64,000 bases of DNA from Streptomyces erythrochromogenes (GCF_036170895.1 NZ_CP108036.1:3844001-3908000), one strand, 5' to 3'. Counted from the first letter of the stretch, positions 32,650-41,078 are shown. The notes: a model not told the origin generated them from the letters alone. A program made the numbers and translations.

Positions 32650-34746
32650 ATGAAGCCCCTGGAATCCGGCGACCCGATCCGCCTGGGCCCGTACCGCATC
32701 CTCGCCGTGCTCGGCGAAGGCGGCATGGGCAAGGTCTACGTCGGCCAGGACGGCGAGGGGCACGCCGCCGCAGTGAAGGTGCTGCACCCCCACCTGGCGC
32801 ACGACCCGAACCTCTCCCAGCGCTTCGTCCGCGAGGCCCAGATGGCCCGGGCGGTCGGCGGCGGGGCCGTGGCGCGCGTCCTGGACGCGCAGACGGAGGG
32901 CGGACGCCCCTGGATCGCCGCCGAGTTCCTGACCGGGCCCACCCTCTCCGACGCGGTGCGCTCGCACGGCCCGCTCGACGAACCGACCGTACGGGCCCTG
33001 GCGGCTTCGCTGGCCGGGGCGCTGCGCGACATCCACGCCGCCGGCCTCGTCCACCGGGACCTGAAACCCGCCAACATCGTGCTCACCGCGACGGGCCCCC
33101 GCGTCATCGACTTCGGCATCGCCCGACCCGAACACGGCCTCACCCTCACCGCCACGGGCCAGGTCCCGGTCACCCCGGGGTACGGGGCGCCCGAGCAGGT
33201 CCTCGGGCAGCGCGTCGGTCCGTCGGCCGACGTCTTCTCCCTGGGCGCCGTCCTGGTGTACGCGGCGACCGGGCAGCACGCGTACGAGGGTTCGCACGTC
33301 GCGGCCGTGCAGTACGAGGTCGTCCACGGTGAGCCGCGCCTGGACCGCGTACCGCCCGCACTCCGCCCCTTGATCGGCCCGCTCCTGGCCAGGGACCCGG
33401 CGGCGCGGCCCCTGCCCGACGTGATCGCCCACTCGTTCGCCCCGCCCCGGGGCGCCGAACGCGCCTGGCGGCGGGGAGCGATCGCGCAGGACATCACGAC
33501 CCGGGAGCACAGCCTCCACCGGCTGACCACCGTGCCGGGTGGGGTCGCACCGCGCTCCGTTTCGCGTCGCCGCCTGCTGACGGGCCTTGCGGTCGGCGGA
33601 TCCGTGCTTGCGGTCGGCGGCGGTAGCGCGGCGTGGTGGAGCGTGGCGAACCGTGCCGGCCCCTTCGACGTTCCCCCCGCCGTGCCGGTCCCGGCGGCCG
33701 CGGTCCTGGACGCGAAGAAGGGCGACTACGTCCTCGGCGAGACTCCCGAGCCGCTCTGGAGCATCTCCTCGGCCGTGGCGGCCGACGCGCCCGCGCCCCT
33801 CCCCGTACGGGACGTCGTCATCGTCGGAGCGCCGAAGGGCGGCATCGCCGCGCGCAGCGTCGTCGACGGCACGGTCCGGTGGACGGCGGCGGAGGCGGTG
33901 GCCACCAACCGCTACCTGTCCCTCTCCGACCGGCTGGTGGCGGCCGCCGACGCCGAGGGCACCCTGGTGACCTTCGTCGCCTCGACCGGCAGGCCCAAGT
34001 GGACGTCTCCCGCCGATGCCGCATGGCTCCTCGCCGCGGACGACGAGGCCGTCTACGTGGTCACCAAGGACCGGCGCGTGCGCAGCATCGGCCGGTCCGA
34101 GGGCAGGATCCGCTGGACCGTCTCCGTCGACGCGGACCTCGGCAAGGATGCCGCCTCCCGCGGCCTGGCGGCCCAGGGGCGGCTCGTCGTCACGGCGACG
34201 GACGGGACCGTCCTCGCCCTCGACACGGCCGACGGGCGCAAGGCGTGGGAACGCCGGGAGCAGTCCGACGACGGCCGGGCCGCGGTCGCCGTGTCGGGCC
34301 GCACCCTGTGCGTGACCGGCAAGAACCTCTCCGTCGTCGACGTCGTCGACGGCAAGGAGCTCTGGAAGGCCGAGAACCCCAAGCCGTCGAACGGCACCCC
34401 CGTCTTCTGGGGCCCTCCGACCATCCACGGCGACCACCTGTACGCGACGGTTGTGACGCTCCCCGTCCGCCTGGACCTCCGGACCGGCCGGGGAACGGAC
34501 TGGAACTTCGGGGGCCTCCTCGAATGCGACCCGCCCAGCCCGCTGGTCGTGCAGGGCAACGGCATGTGGTCGGTCACCGTCAACAAGACGGAGGGAGGCA
34601 TCAACGTCGTCGACCTCTCGTCCGAGAACCGGCCGCCGTGGGTCTTCCGCGTCATCAAGAACCCCATCCGCTACTGGATCACGGGCGACGCGAACCGCGT
34701 GTTCCTCATGGACGGCACGACGCTGGCCGCCCTGCCCGTGTTCTGA
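32650..34746 (+). CDS. Ser/Thr protein kinase fused to PQQ-like beta-propeller, copy 2
   Basis: A 698-residue kinase-propeller fusion, paralogous to the previous gene: Gly loop GEGGMGKVYVG, catalytic lysine AAVKVL, D137 in LVHRDLKPANI and DFG in VIDFGIAR. The kinase domain spans about 12-260. A SRRRLLTGLAVGGSVLA segment at about 305 leads the hydrophobic helix, and the outer propeller follows (STGRPKWTSPADAAWLLAAD, ADGRKAWERR, VDGKELWKAENP). ATG at 32650 follows a weak site. It ends 27 bases before the convergent DUF5825 gene. Targets and signals of the kinase are unknown. Confidence 0.9.
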   Translation: MKPLESGDPIRLGPYRILAVLGEGGMGKVYVGQDGEGHAAAVKVLHPHLAHDPNLSQRFVREAQMARAVGGGAVARVLDAQTEGGRPWIAAEFLTGPTLSDAVRSHGPLDEPTVRALAASLAGALRDIHAAGLVHRDLKPANIVLTATGPRVIDFGIARPEHGLTLTATGQVPVTPGYGAPEQVLGQRVGPSADVFSLGAVLVYAATGQHAYEGSHVAAVQYEVVHGEPRLDRVPPALRPLIGPLLARDPAARPLPDVIAHSFAPPRGAERAWRRGAIAQDITTREHSLHRLTTVPGGVAPRSVSRRRLLTGLAVGGSVLAVGGGSAAWWSVANRAGPFDVPPAVPVPAAAVLDAKKGDYVLGETPEPLWSISSAVAADAPAPLPVRDVVIVGAPKGGIAARSVVDGTVRWTAAEAVATNRYLSLSDRLVAAADAEGTLVTFVASTGRPKWTSPADAAWLLAADDEAVYVVTKDRRVRSIGRSEGRIRWTVSVDADLGKDAASRGLAAQGRLVVTATDGTVLALDTADGRKAWERREQSDDGRAAVAVSGRTLCVTGKNLSVVDVVDGKELWKAENPKPSNGTPVFWGPPTIHGDHLYATVVTLPVRLDLRTGRGTDWNFGGLLECDPPSPLVVQGNGMWSVTVNKTEGGINVVDLSSENRPPWVFRVIKNPIRYWITGDANRVFLMDGTTLAALPVF

Positions 34747-34773
34747 GCCGTTACCCGGGCCGGTGTACCGCCG

Positions 34774-35445
34774 TCAGACCCGGAAGGGCGGCTGCGGCCA
34801 GCGGTGGGGGCGGTGGGGGGCCCACCACCACAGGTCGCCGACGGCGACCAGGAGGGACTCCGCCACGAGGTCGCCCCGCACGGCGGGGTCGACGCCGTCG
34901 GCCGACGGGTCCGCCCGGACCGCCTCCACCGCGGCGAGGTACACGGGGTCGTCGATCACGATCCGGTTGAGCACACCGGGCCGGTGGTCGCGGATCTCCA
35001 GGAAGCCGGGGCCGTTGCGGACGACGCACTTGCCCAGGAAGAAACCCTCCGCCCAGGTCGACCGCAGTTCCGCCGCGCCGGCCGGTCCCTCGATCCGGGA
35101 CGGCGGGTAGAGGTGGCTGAGCGTGAACGCCGACGGCCCGGCCGGGCACGCCCCCGCCTCGGGCAGCCGCACGCGCCAGTCGACGACGACGCCCCAGGCG
35201 GTCAGCTCCCGGACCAGGTCCAGGACCCGTACGGCGCAGACCGGCTCGGCTGCGGGAGACAGGTCCACGAGGGTGCTGAACTCGGCCCTGCGCACGCCCG
35301 TGCGGTACAGCTCACGGGCGGTGTGCGCCGCGTCCAGGGAGGCGTCGGAGACGGCGACGCTGCCGAGGTGCATTCCCGGAAGCGTCCGCGCGTGCTCGCG
35401 GTAGTCCCGCCAGAGGTCGATCACCGGCTTGCGGGCAGTGATCAC
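34774..35445 (-). CDS. DUF5825 family protein of the radical SAM operon
   Basis: A 223-residue soluble protein of the DUF5825 type, which I know as a companion of RiPP maturation radical SAM methyltransferases. No catalytic motif is recognised; conserved-looking segments are VIDLWRDYREHARTLPGM, LTAWGVVVDWRVRLPE, RSTWAEGFFLGKCVVRNGPG and DLWWWAPHRPHRWPQPP. Its GTG start at 35445 overlaps the stop of the radical SAM gene by 4 bases (GTGA), so it is translationally coupled and probably binds or helps that enzyme or its peptide (inference). Confidence 0.75.
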   Translation of the reverse strand: MITARKPVIDLWRDYREHARTLPGMHLGSVAVSDASLDAAHTARELYRTGVRRAEFSTLVDLSPAAEPVCAVRVLDLVRELTAWGVVVDWRVRLPEAGACPAGPSAFTLSHLYPPSRIEGPAGAAELRSTWAEGFFLGKCVVRNGPGFLEIRDHRPGVLNRIVIDDPVYLAAVEAVRADPSADGVDPAVRGDLVAESLLVAVGDLWWWAPHRPHRWPQPPFRV

Positions 35446-37355
35446 AGGACGTCCTCGGGGCCGGGGCCGGCGGCCCGTGCGAAGTCCCGGGTCAGGTCCG
35501 GGGCGCAGCCGCCGAGGCGGGTCAGCTCCGCGTTGGTGCCCAGCGGCACGACGTGGACGTACCGGTCGGCGTCCTCGTAGAGGAGCCCGGCCTCGCCCCA
35601 CTCGGCGAGCAGTTCGGCGACGCGGGCCGGGGAGACGCTGGCGGTGAACCTGGCGCTGAGCCGGTGGGTAAGCGACTGGACGCTCCGCGGGTCCTCCAGG
35701 AGCCGGAACGCTGCCACCTCGACCGGGTCGGTGATGCTCCTCGTGGTCCAGTCGAAGTCTTCCCGCCGGTTCGTCAGCACGATTCTCGATCCGATGTCGT
35801 AGCGGGTGAGGCTGCTGTGCAGGTGCTGGTCGCGCCACCGCTCGACGGCGGCGGCGAGCTGCTTCGCGGCGGTTTCGTCGATGCCGGCGTGCGGGGCGTC
35901 GAAGAGGTAGGCCAGGTCGTACAGCTCCTCCTCCGGCAGGTCGTACACGACGGCGTAGTGGGAAGCCGGTCGCAGCGGGGAGAAGCCCAGTTCGGGCCGG
36001 TCGAAGTAGGGGCTGAACCGCTCGATCTCGATGCGGGTGACGCCGTCCGGCGGGGTGAGGTGGGTGAGGGCGGGGAACTGCCGGATCACCCGGGTGTAGT
36101 CGCTGTCCTTCTCCCCGGGGAAGCCGTAGAGGTAGTTCCACGTGGCCCAGAGGCCGGCGGACTGGGCGTCCCGCAGGTGGCGCACGTTCTGGCAGCCGGT
36201 GACGCCCTTGTCCATCAGGCGCAGGACCCGGCTGCTGAGGCTCTCGATTCCGGGCTGCACCTGTACGAGACCGGCGTCGGCGAGCGTCTGCAGATGGCGG
36301 TAGCGGAGGTTGGACTTGATCTCGTAGTGGAAGCGGAGGTCGTGGCCCGCCTCGATCAGGGCGGGCATCACGCTCCGCAGGTATCCCATGTCGAGGATGT
36401 TGTCCACGACCAGGACGTCGAGCACCTGGTGCAGCCGGGCCTGTTCGACGATCTCGCTCACGAACGTCTCGGGGGCCTTGCTGCGGAAGGCCATCGACGA
36501 TCCGTTCAGTCCGCAGAACGTGCAATGGTGCTTCTCGCCCCACCAACACCCGCGCGAGCCTTCCAGCACCAGCTTCGGCTCGATCCTGGAACGGGCCGCC
36601 GACTCCTGCACCCGGGCGAAGTAGGGCCGGTAGTCCGGCTGCTTCAACTCGCCCGGCGGGAGCGGGAACCGGGACATCGCGTTCGCCCGGTGCGCGCCGT
36701 CGTCCCCGCGCCAGCACAGCCCCGGGATCGTCGCCGGCTCCACCTCGCCGCGGACCGCGTCGAGCAGCATGGGGAACGCCCGCTCGGCCTCGCCGCGCAC
36801 CACGTAGTCCACGGCCGGGAAGTTGCGGTGCAGAGCCTCCCCCTGCGGTCCGTCGCAGTTGGCGCCGCCGAGCACCGTGGCGGTGCCCGGCGACAGCCTT
36901 TTGACCGCCGCGGCCGTGGCCAGAGCGGCGGTGTTCTGCTGGAACGTGGTGGTGAAGCCCACCAGGTCCGGACGGGTGTCGGCGATCTTCACGGCCAGTT
37001 CCTCGACGAACCGCGCGGACGCCTCGTGCAGGGCCAGGCACACGGCCCGCAGGTGCGGGCCGAGGCCCGACGCCATCTGGTCCTCGAACTCGCTGACCCG
37101 CCACGCCGGTACGCCGTGGAGGGCGCTGGAGAACACCCAGTCCCCGTAGCCTTCGAAGTACGCGTGACTGGCGAAGAACTCGTAGTCCTCGACCCGCAGT
37201 CCGATCGCTTCCGCCGCCCAGTCGTAGAAGTCCAGGTTGGCGTTCACCGTCTCCACGTCCGCCCGGTGGGAGCGGCCGATGGAATGCAGGATCCCCAGCG
37301 CGAGGGACGGCGTGTCCAATGAAGCCCACGGCATGTTCACCAGAGTCACACGCAT
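35442..37355 (-). CDS. cobalamin-dependent radical SAM enzyme, RiPP maturation C-methyltransferase type (TIGR03975-like)
   Basis: A 637-residue enzyme. The N-terminal 200 residues are a cobalamin-binding-type domain (RPDLVGFTTTFQQNTAALAT, ATVLGGANCDGPQGEALHRN). The radical SAM cluster motif is GCWWGEKHHCTFCGLNGSS with C270, C278 and C281 (C-x7-C-x2-C), the unusual spacing and CWWGEKHHCTFCGLNG signature of the bacteriocin/RiPP maturation radical SAM family. The core barrel continues with QVQPGIESLSSRVLRLMDKG and WNYLYGFPGEKDSDYTRV, and a C-terminal region of about 250 residues follows. The family methylates unactivated carbons of peptide side chains. ATG at 37355 (MRVTLVNMPWASLDTP) has GGAGG 12 bases upstream. 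The stop overlaps DUF5825, and a 35-residue peptide gene lies 25 bases upstream. Confidence 0.9.
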   Translation of the reverse strand: MRVTLVNMPWASLDTPSLALGILHSIGRSHRADVETVNANLDFYDWAAEAIGLRVEDYEFFASHAYFEGYGDWVFSSALHGVPAWRVSEFEDQMASGLGPHLRAVCLALHEASARFVEELAVKIADTRPDLVGFTTTFQQNTAALATAAAVKRLSPGTATVLGGANCDGPQGEALHRNFPAVDYVVRGEAERAFPMLLDAVRGEVEPATIPGLCWRGDDGAHRANAMSRFPLPPGELKQPDYRPYFARVQESAARSRIEPKLVLEGSRGCWWGEKHHCTFCGLNGSSMAFRSKAPETFVSEIVEQARLHQVLDVLVVDNILDMGYLRSVMPALIEAGHDLRFHYEIKSNLRYRHLQTLADAGLVQVQPGIESLSSRVLRLMDKGVTGCQNVRHLRDAQSAGLWATWNYLYGFPGEKDSDYTRVIRQFPALTHLTPPDGVTRIEIERFSPYFDRPELGFSPLRPASHYAVVYDLPEEELYDLAYLFDAPHAGIDETAAKQLAAAVERWRDQHLHSSLTRYDIGSRIVLTNRREDFDWTTRSITDPVEVAAFRLLEDPRSVQSLTHRLSARFTASVSPARVAELLAEWGEAGLLYEDADRYVHVVPLGTNAELTRLGGCAPDLTRDFARAAGPGPEDVL

Positions 37356-37380
37356 GTGCCGAGCAGCCCTCCGGTCTGTC

Positions 37381-37488
37381 TCAGAGTCCTTCCGCCGCAA
37401 GAGTCCTGCGCACGCCGATGACGTCCGTGCCTGATCTCTTGCTCTCCGCCATCTCGCGTGGGTCGACGTGGATGGTGGTCTTCTTCAC
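37381..37488 (-). CDS. 35-residue peptide, candidate RiPP precursor of the radical SAM operon
   Basis: A small open frame that starts with GTG at 37488 (reads MKKTTIHVDPREMAES) and ends in VIGVRRTLAAEGL with TGA at 37381-37383. It lies between the SARP stop (25 bases upstream) and the radical SAM start (25 bases downstream), in the same direction, exactly where RiPP operons carry the precursor. GGACGG is 9 bases before the GTG. It has a charged leader-like front (basic and acidic residues) and a Val/Ile/Thr-containing C-terminal part, the sort of side chains that cobalamin radical SAM enzymes methylate. No family is recognised, and there are no cysteines. That it is translated, and that it is the substrate, is inference from place and size. 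Confidence 0.6.
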   Translation of the reverse strand: MKKTTIHVDPREMAESKRSGTDVIGVRRTLAAEGL

Positions 37489-37513
37489 GATGGATCGCCG
37501 TCCGTTTCCGTGG

Positions 37514-40500
37514 TCAGTGGAGCGGTTGCAGAACCGGAACTCTAGGCAGAGTCACTACCGGATTCCTTCCGGTCACTCTGCGTGCAACCTGGGCGAGGAT
37601 CGACTCGAGGCGGTGGGCGGGTGCGGGTGTGCCGACGCAGGCGGACAGTTCGGCGAGCTCCATGCGCAGGACCCGGCCCGCCGCCGGGTCCCCGGCGTCC
37701 AGTGCCTGGCAGAGCAGCTCGACGGCGGAGAGCAGCACGTGGTGGACGGGCTCCGCGCCCAGCCACCGGATGGACTGGGCCAGCCGGTCGACGGCCCGGT
37801 CGATGTGGCCGTCGGCGAGTTCCAGGGAGGCGAGCACGTAGAAGAGCTCGCCCATGCCGAACTCCAGGTTCATGTCCCGCAGGACGGCGTGCCCCTCCTC
37901 GATGAACCGCCGGGCGGACGGATCGCGCAGCTCCAGCAGGCTCAGGCCGAGGGTGAGGCCGCTGAACGCCTCGTACGGGCGGTCCCCCAGCTCGTGGAAC
38001 GCCGCGAGGGCCGTCTCCGCCTTCTCCCTCGCCTCCTGCAGCTCCCCGCGGTGGCGCAGTACGACGGCCCAGTGCCGCAGCGCGAGGGCTTCCTCGCGCC
38101 GGTTGCCCGCCAGCCGGCTGAGCCGGACCGCCTCCTGGAAGGCGGCCGACGACAGCTCCCAGCGCCTCTGCTCGTAACGGATCGTGCCCAGTTCGCGGGC
38201 GGCCTGCGCCTGCGCGAGCCCGCTGGAGGAGGCCAGTGCGGACTCGGCGGCCCGCATCACCTCGGTGAGGGCGGGTCCCAGCCGGCCCAGCGCCCGCAGC
38301 GCCCCGGCACGGATCACCCGGCACTCGCTCTCCAGGGCGCCGAGGCCCAGTTCCCCGAAGACGGCGCCCGCACGGTCGGCGAGTTCCAGGCCGGCCTCGG
38401 GGTCCCTGCGGATGCACCGCAGACTGGCCAGCCGCAGGGACATGACGCCGACCCCGACGGTGTCGCCGTCGGCTTCGGCCGCCTCCAGGGCGAGCCGGTG
38501 GCTGGCCTCCCAGTCGTCGTAGAGGTGTCGCAGCTCCAGGAAGTCGGTCGTGCTGTCGGCCAGCTCCCAGGCGATCCGGCCGAATCCGTTCGAGCAGGCC
38601 ATCGCGACCGCGGACGCCAGTGCCGGGCGCTCGGCCTCGAACCAGAGGTAGGGGTCCTCGACGATGTAGTCGACGTCGGAGCGGTCGAAGCCGTCGTAGC
38701 GGTTCGTCGCGCCCCGTGCCCCGGCCGGCCACTGCATGGACCGCGCACCGGTGATGCGCTGCGCCGCCGTGGTGGAGAGGGTGAGCCACCCGTCCAGCAC
38801 CCTGGAGAGCGCTTCCCGGCACTGCGCGGGCGAGTACTCGGCCTGGGCGCGCTCCTTGGCGTAGAGGCGGACCAGGTTGTGGTACCGGTACCGGGTCTGA
38901 CCGGCGGCGTCGCATCCGACGACGTCGAGGAGCTGGGTGCTGACGAGTTCCTCGATCAGGTCCTCGGCCTCGTCGATGGTGATGCGGAGCAACGGGGCGA
39001 GTAACCAGGACGCGAAGTCCGGTGTGTCGATGAGCCCCAGCAGGCAGAACGCCTCGCGCTCGAGCGGCTCCAGCTCCTGGTAGCCGGTCGCGAGCGTGGC
39101 CCGCACCTCCAGGTCGCCGGAGACCAGCACGTCCAGTCGCCGCCGCTCGTCTGCGAGGCGGCGGGCGAACCGGGTGATGCCGCCCTGGGAGTGCTGGGCG
39201 AGCCGCGCGGCCGCGATGCGGACGGCGAGGGGCAGGTAGCCGCACAGCCGGGCGACCTCCGCCGTGGTGGCCTCGTCCCCGACGAGCCGGTGCTTCCCCG
39301 CGATCCGTTGGATCAGGGCGCCGGACTCCTCCGCGTTGAACACGTCGAGGTCGACGTGGGTGGCGGATTCCAGTCCGGTGAGCCGGGGCCGGCTGGTGAT
39401 CAGTACGACGCAGCTGGGCGAGCCGGGGAGCAGCGGTCTCACCTGCGCCTCGCTGACGGCGTCGTCGAGCAGAATGAGCATGCGGGAGGAGGCGGTCCGG
39501 CTGCGGAAGAGCTCGCTGCACTCCTCCAGGTCGTCCGGTATGCCCTCCTCCCCGACGCCGAGAGCGCGCAGGAAGCGTTTGAGCGCCACCAGAGGGTCCA
39601 GCGGCCGGGCATCGGCGGTGCGCAGGCGTATGTACAGCTGCCCGTCGGGGAACTGATCGGCCACTCGGCGCGCGGCCTGCACCGCGAGGGTGGATTTGCC
39701 GACCCCGCCCTTGCCCGAGAGGGCGACGAGCGCCAGGGACTCCTTGTCGCCCGTCGTCAGCGTCTCGCGGATGCGGGCGACCTGGTCGGCCCGTCCGGTG
39801 AAGTCGGCTATCGACGGCGGGAGCTGGGCCGGTACGACCTGGGCGATGGGGGACCAGACCCGCTCGGGTGTCTCGTCGGCGGCGGGGGCCTTGCGGGGCA
39901 GGTCGAGTCCGGGGCCGCCGACCAGGATCGCCTCGTGGAGCCGTTGGAGCTCGCCCCCCGGTTCCAGGCCGAGTTCCTCGGCGATCAGGGTGCGCCCGGC
40001 CTGGTAGACCGCGAGTGCGTCGGCCACCCGACCGCAGCGGTAGAGGGCCAGCATCAGCTGACCGCGCAGCCGTTCCCGCAGGGGCTGCTCCCCGACGAGC
40101 GCCTTGAGCTCGCTGACGAGTTCGCCGTGGCGGCCCAGGGCTAGCTCCGCCTCGATGCGCTCCATGACGACGCCGATCCGGCGCTCCTCCAGCGCCGGCG
40201 ACTCGGTCCGGATCAGCTCCTCCGTACCGTCGGCCAGTGGCTCCCCCCGCCACTGGGCGAGGCCGGCGCAGTACGCCTCCACCGCGTCGAGTTGACGGTC
40301 CTGCCCGAGCGCGGCTCTCGCGTCCGCGACGGCCTGGTCGAACGTCAACAGGTCGAACCGGTGCCCACCGAGCTGGAGGCGGTAGCCGTTGCCCGACCGG
40401 ATGATCAGCTCCGGCCCGAACTCGCCGCGCAGTTGGGACACGCACTTCTGGATCTGGGCCACAGCGGTCGGCGGCGGCGATTCCCCCCACAGGATCGCGA

Positions 40501-40642
40501 CGAGTCGTTCCACCGGGACGACGTGTTCGGAGCGGAGCAGCAGCGCGGCCAGGACCGATCTCGTCTTGCGCCCGTTGAGCCTGACTGCGAGTCCGTCCCG
40601 CCATGCCGTGATCGGCCCAAGAACACGGAACTCGAATGTCAC
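37514..40642 (-). CDS. SARP-family transcriptional activator, AfsR-like, with TTA codon
   Basis: A 1042-residue regulator in AfsR layout: an OmpR-like winged helix at 1-95 (TFEFRVLGPITAWRDGLAVR and AQIQKCVSQLRGEFGPELII), the bacterial transcriptional activation domain BTAD at about 100-250, an NB-ARC ATPase with Walker A GKGGVGKSTLAV (K316) and RMLILLDDAVSE, then TPR repeats to the end. SARPs activate secondary-metabolite genes by binding direct heptamer repeats. GTG at 40642 has AGGAGGGGG about 5 bases upstream. A TTA leucine codon lies at 39002-39004 (residue 547), so translation should need the bldA tRNA. It is divergent from the NRPS operon and runs directly into the RiPP operon, so it may control either or both. 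Confidence 0.92.
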   Translation of the reverse strand: MTFEFRVLGPITAWRDGLAVRLNGRKTRSVLAALLLRSEHVVPVERLVAILWGESPPPTAVAQIQKCVSQLRGEFGPELIIRSGNGYRLQLGGHRFDLLTFDQAVADARAALGQDRQLDAVEAYCAGLAQWRGEPLADGTEELIRTESPALEERRIGVVMERIEAELALGRHGELVSELKALVGEQPLRERLRGQLMLALYRCGRVADALAVYQAGRTLIAEELGLEPGGELQRLHEAILVGGPGLDLPRKAPAADETPERVWSPIAQVVPAQLPPSIADFTGRADQVARIRETLTTGDKESLALVALSGKGGVGKSTLAVQAARRVADQFPDGQLYIRLRTADARPLDPLVALKRFLRALGVGEEGIPDDLEECSELFRSRTASSRMLILLDDAVSEAQVRPLLPGSPSCVVLITSRPRLTGLESATHVDLDVFNAEESGALIQRIAGKHRLVGDEATTAEVARLCGYLPLAVRIAAARLAQHSQGGITRFARRLADERRRLDVLVSGDLEVRATLATGYQELEPLEREAFCLLGLIDTPDFASWLLAPLLRITIDEAEDLIEELVSTQLLDVVGCDAAGQTRYRYHNLVRLYAKERAQAEYSPAQCREALSRVLDGWLTLSTTAAQRITGARSMQWPAGARGATNRYDGFDRSDVDYIVEDPYLWFEAERPALASAVAMACSNGFGRIAWELADSTTDFLELRHLYDDWEASHRLALEAAEADGDTVGVGVMSLRLASLRCIRRDPEAGLELADRAGAVFGELGLGALESECRVIRAGALRALGRLGPALTEVMRAAESALASSSGLAQAQAARELGTIRYEQRRWELSSAAFQEAVRLSRLAGNRREEALALRHWAVVLRHRGELQEAREKAETALAAFHELGDRPYEAFSGLTLGLSLLELRDPSARRFIEEGHAVLRDMNLEFGMGELFYVLASLELADGHIDRAVDRLAQSIRWLGAEPVHHVLLSAVELLCQALDAGDPAAGRVLRMELAELSACVGTPAPAHRLESILAQVARRVTGRNPVVTLPRVPVLQPLH

Positions 40643-40734
40643 GCAGCCCCCTCCTGATCCCGCTGCCGCCCAATGCGGACACGGGACTCCCACCCCCACC
40701 TGATGACCTGCGCTTCTGGACGATACCGCACGGT

Positions 40735-40763
40735 CGGAAGCCTGGCGGAAGGCAACCGGTAGC
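40735..40763 (+). promoter_or_regulatory. three direct heptamers at 11-base period, putative SARP operator
   Basis: CGGAAGC (40735-40741), CGGAAGG (40746-40752) and CGGTAGC (40757-40763) are separated by 4 bases each, an exact 11-base period, which is the spacing of SARP binding sites (one helical turn). A fourth, poor unit may lie at 40768. A candidate -10 (TTACAT, 40781-40786) lies 17 bases after the third heptamer, and the 69-residue peptide gene starts at 40816. Position and spacing support control of the plus-strand operon by the divergent SARP. Confidence 0.6.
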
Positions 40764-40815
40764 GGTCAGTGAAAAGCTCATTACATCTCGGACGGCTACG
40801 GAAGCTGCAGTTCAA

Positions 40816-41025
40816 ATGACCAGAAATGCGGACACCGAAAAACCGGCCGGGGACACCGCCGGCCCCGCGTCGGCAAGCGACCTCACCGGCCCGGACGCCG
40901 CGCAGTGGGCGGTCCCGCACGCAGCGGGGACCCTCAGCGACGGCGCGTTCTTCGCCGGCCGTCATGCGGCCGGGCCGTACTCCGACGGCGCTTGCGCGGA
41001 TGTGCAGGCGGTCTCCCGTCCGTGA
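40816..41025 (+). CDS. 69-residue peptide with C-terminal repeat, possible precursor peptide
   Basis: A small protein not assignable to any family I know. ATG at 40816 has GGAAG 11 bases upstream, and third codon positions are strongly G/C, so it looks coding. The front (MTRNADTEKPAGDTAGPASA) is charged and Ala/Gly-rich; a single Trp lies in DAAQWAVP; the C-terminal part carries two near-copies, HAAGTLSDGAFFAGR and HAAGPYSDGACADV. A charged front with a repeated C-terminal core is the look of some RiPP precursors, but it could also be a small regulatory or chaperone protein. It is 53 bases before the N-hydroxylase gene and is the first gene of the SARP-linked operon. Confidence 0.6.
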   Translation: MTRNADTEKPAGDTAGPASASDLTGPDAAQWAVPHAAGTLSDGAFFAGRHAAGPYSDGACADVQAVSRP

Positions 41026-41078
41026 ATCAGCCGGCATGCCGTCGGCATGCCTGTGCAACTCAACTTTGGAGATTCAGC

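Noticed and set aside
40816..41025. 69-residue peptide as MbtH-like NRPS helper
   Set aside because: It is MbtH-sized but lacks the conserved NxExQxSLWP and Trp pattern of MbtH proteins.
40643..41078. Iron box (DmdR/IdeR-type TTAGGTTAGG palindrome) upstream of the N-hydroxylase operon
   Set aside because: No such palindrome is visible in the region; the heptamer repeats fit a SARP site better.
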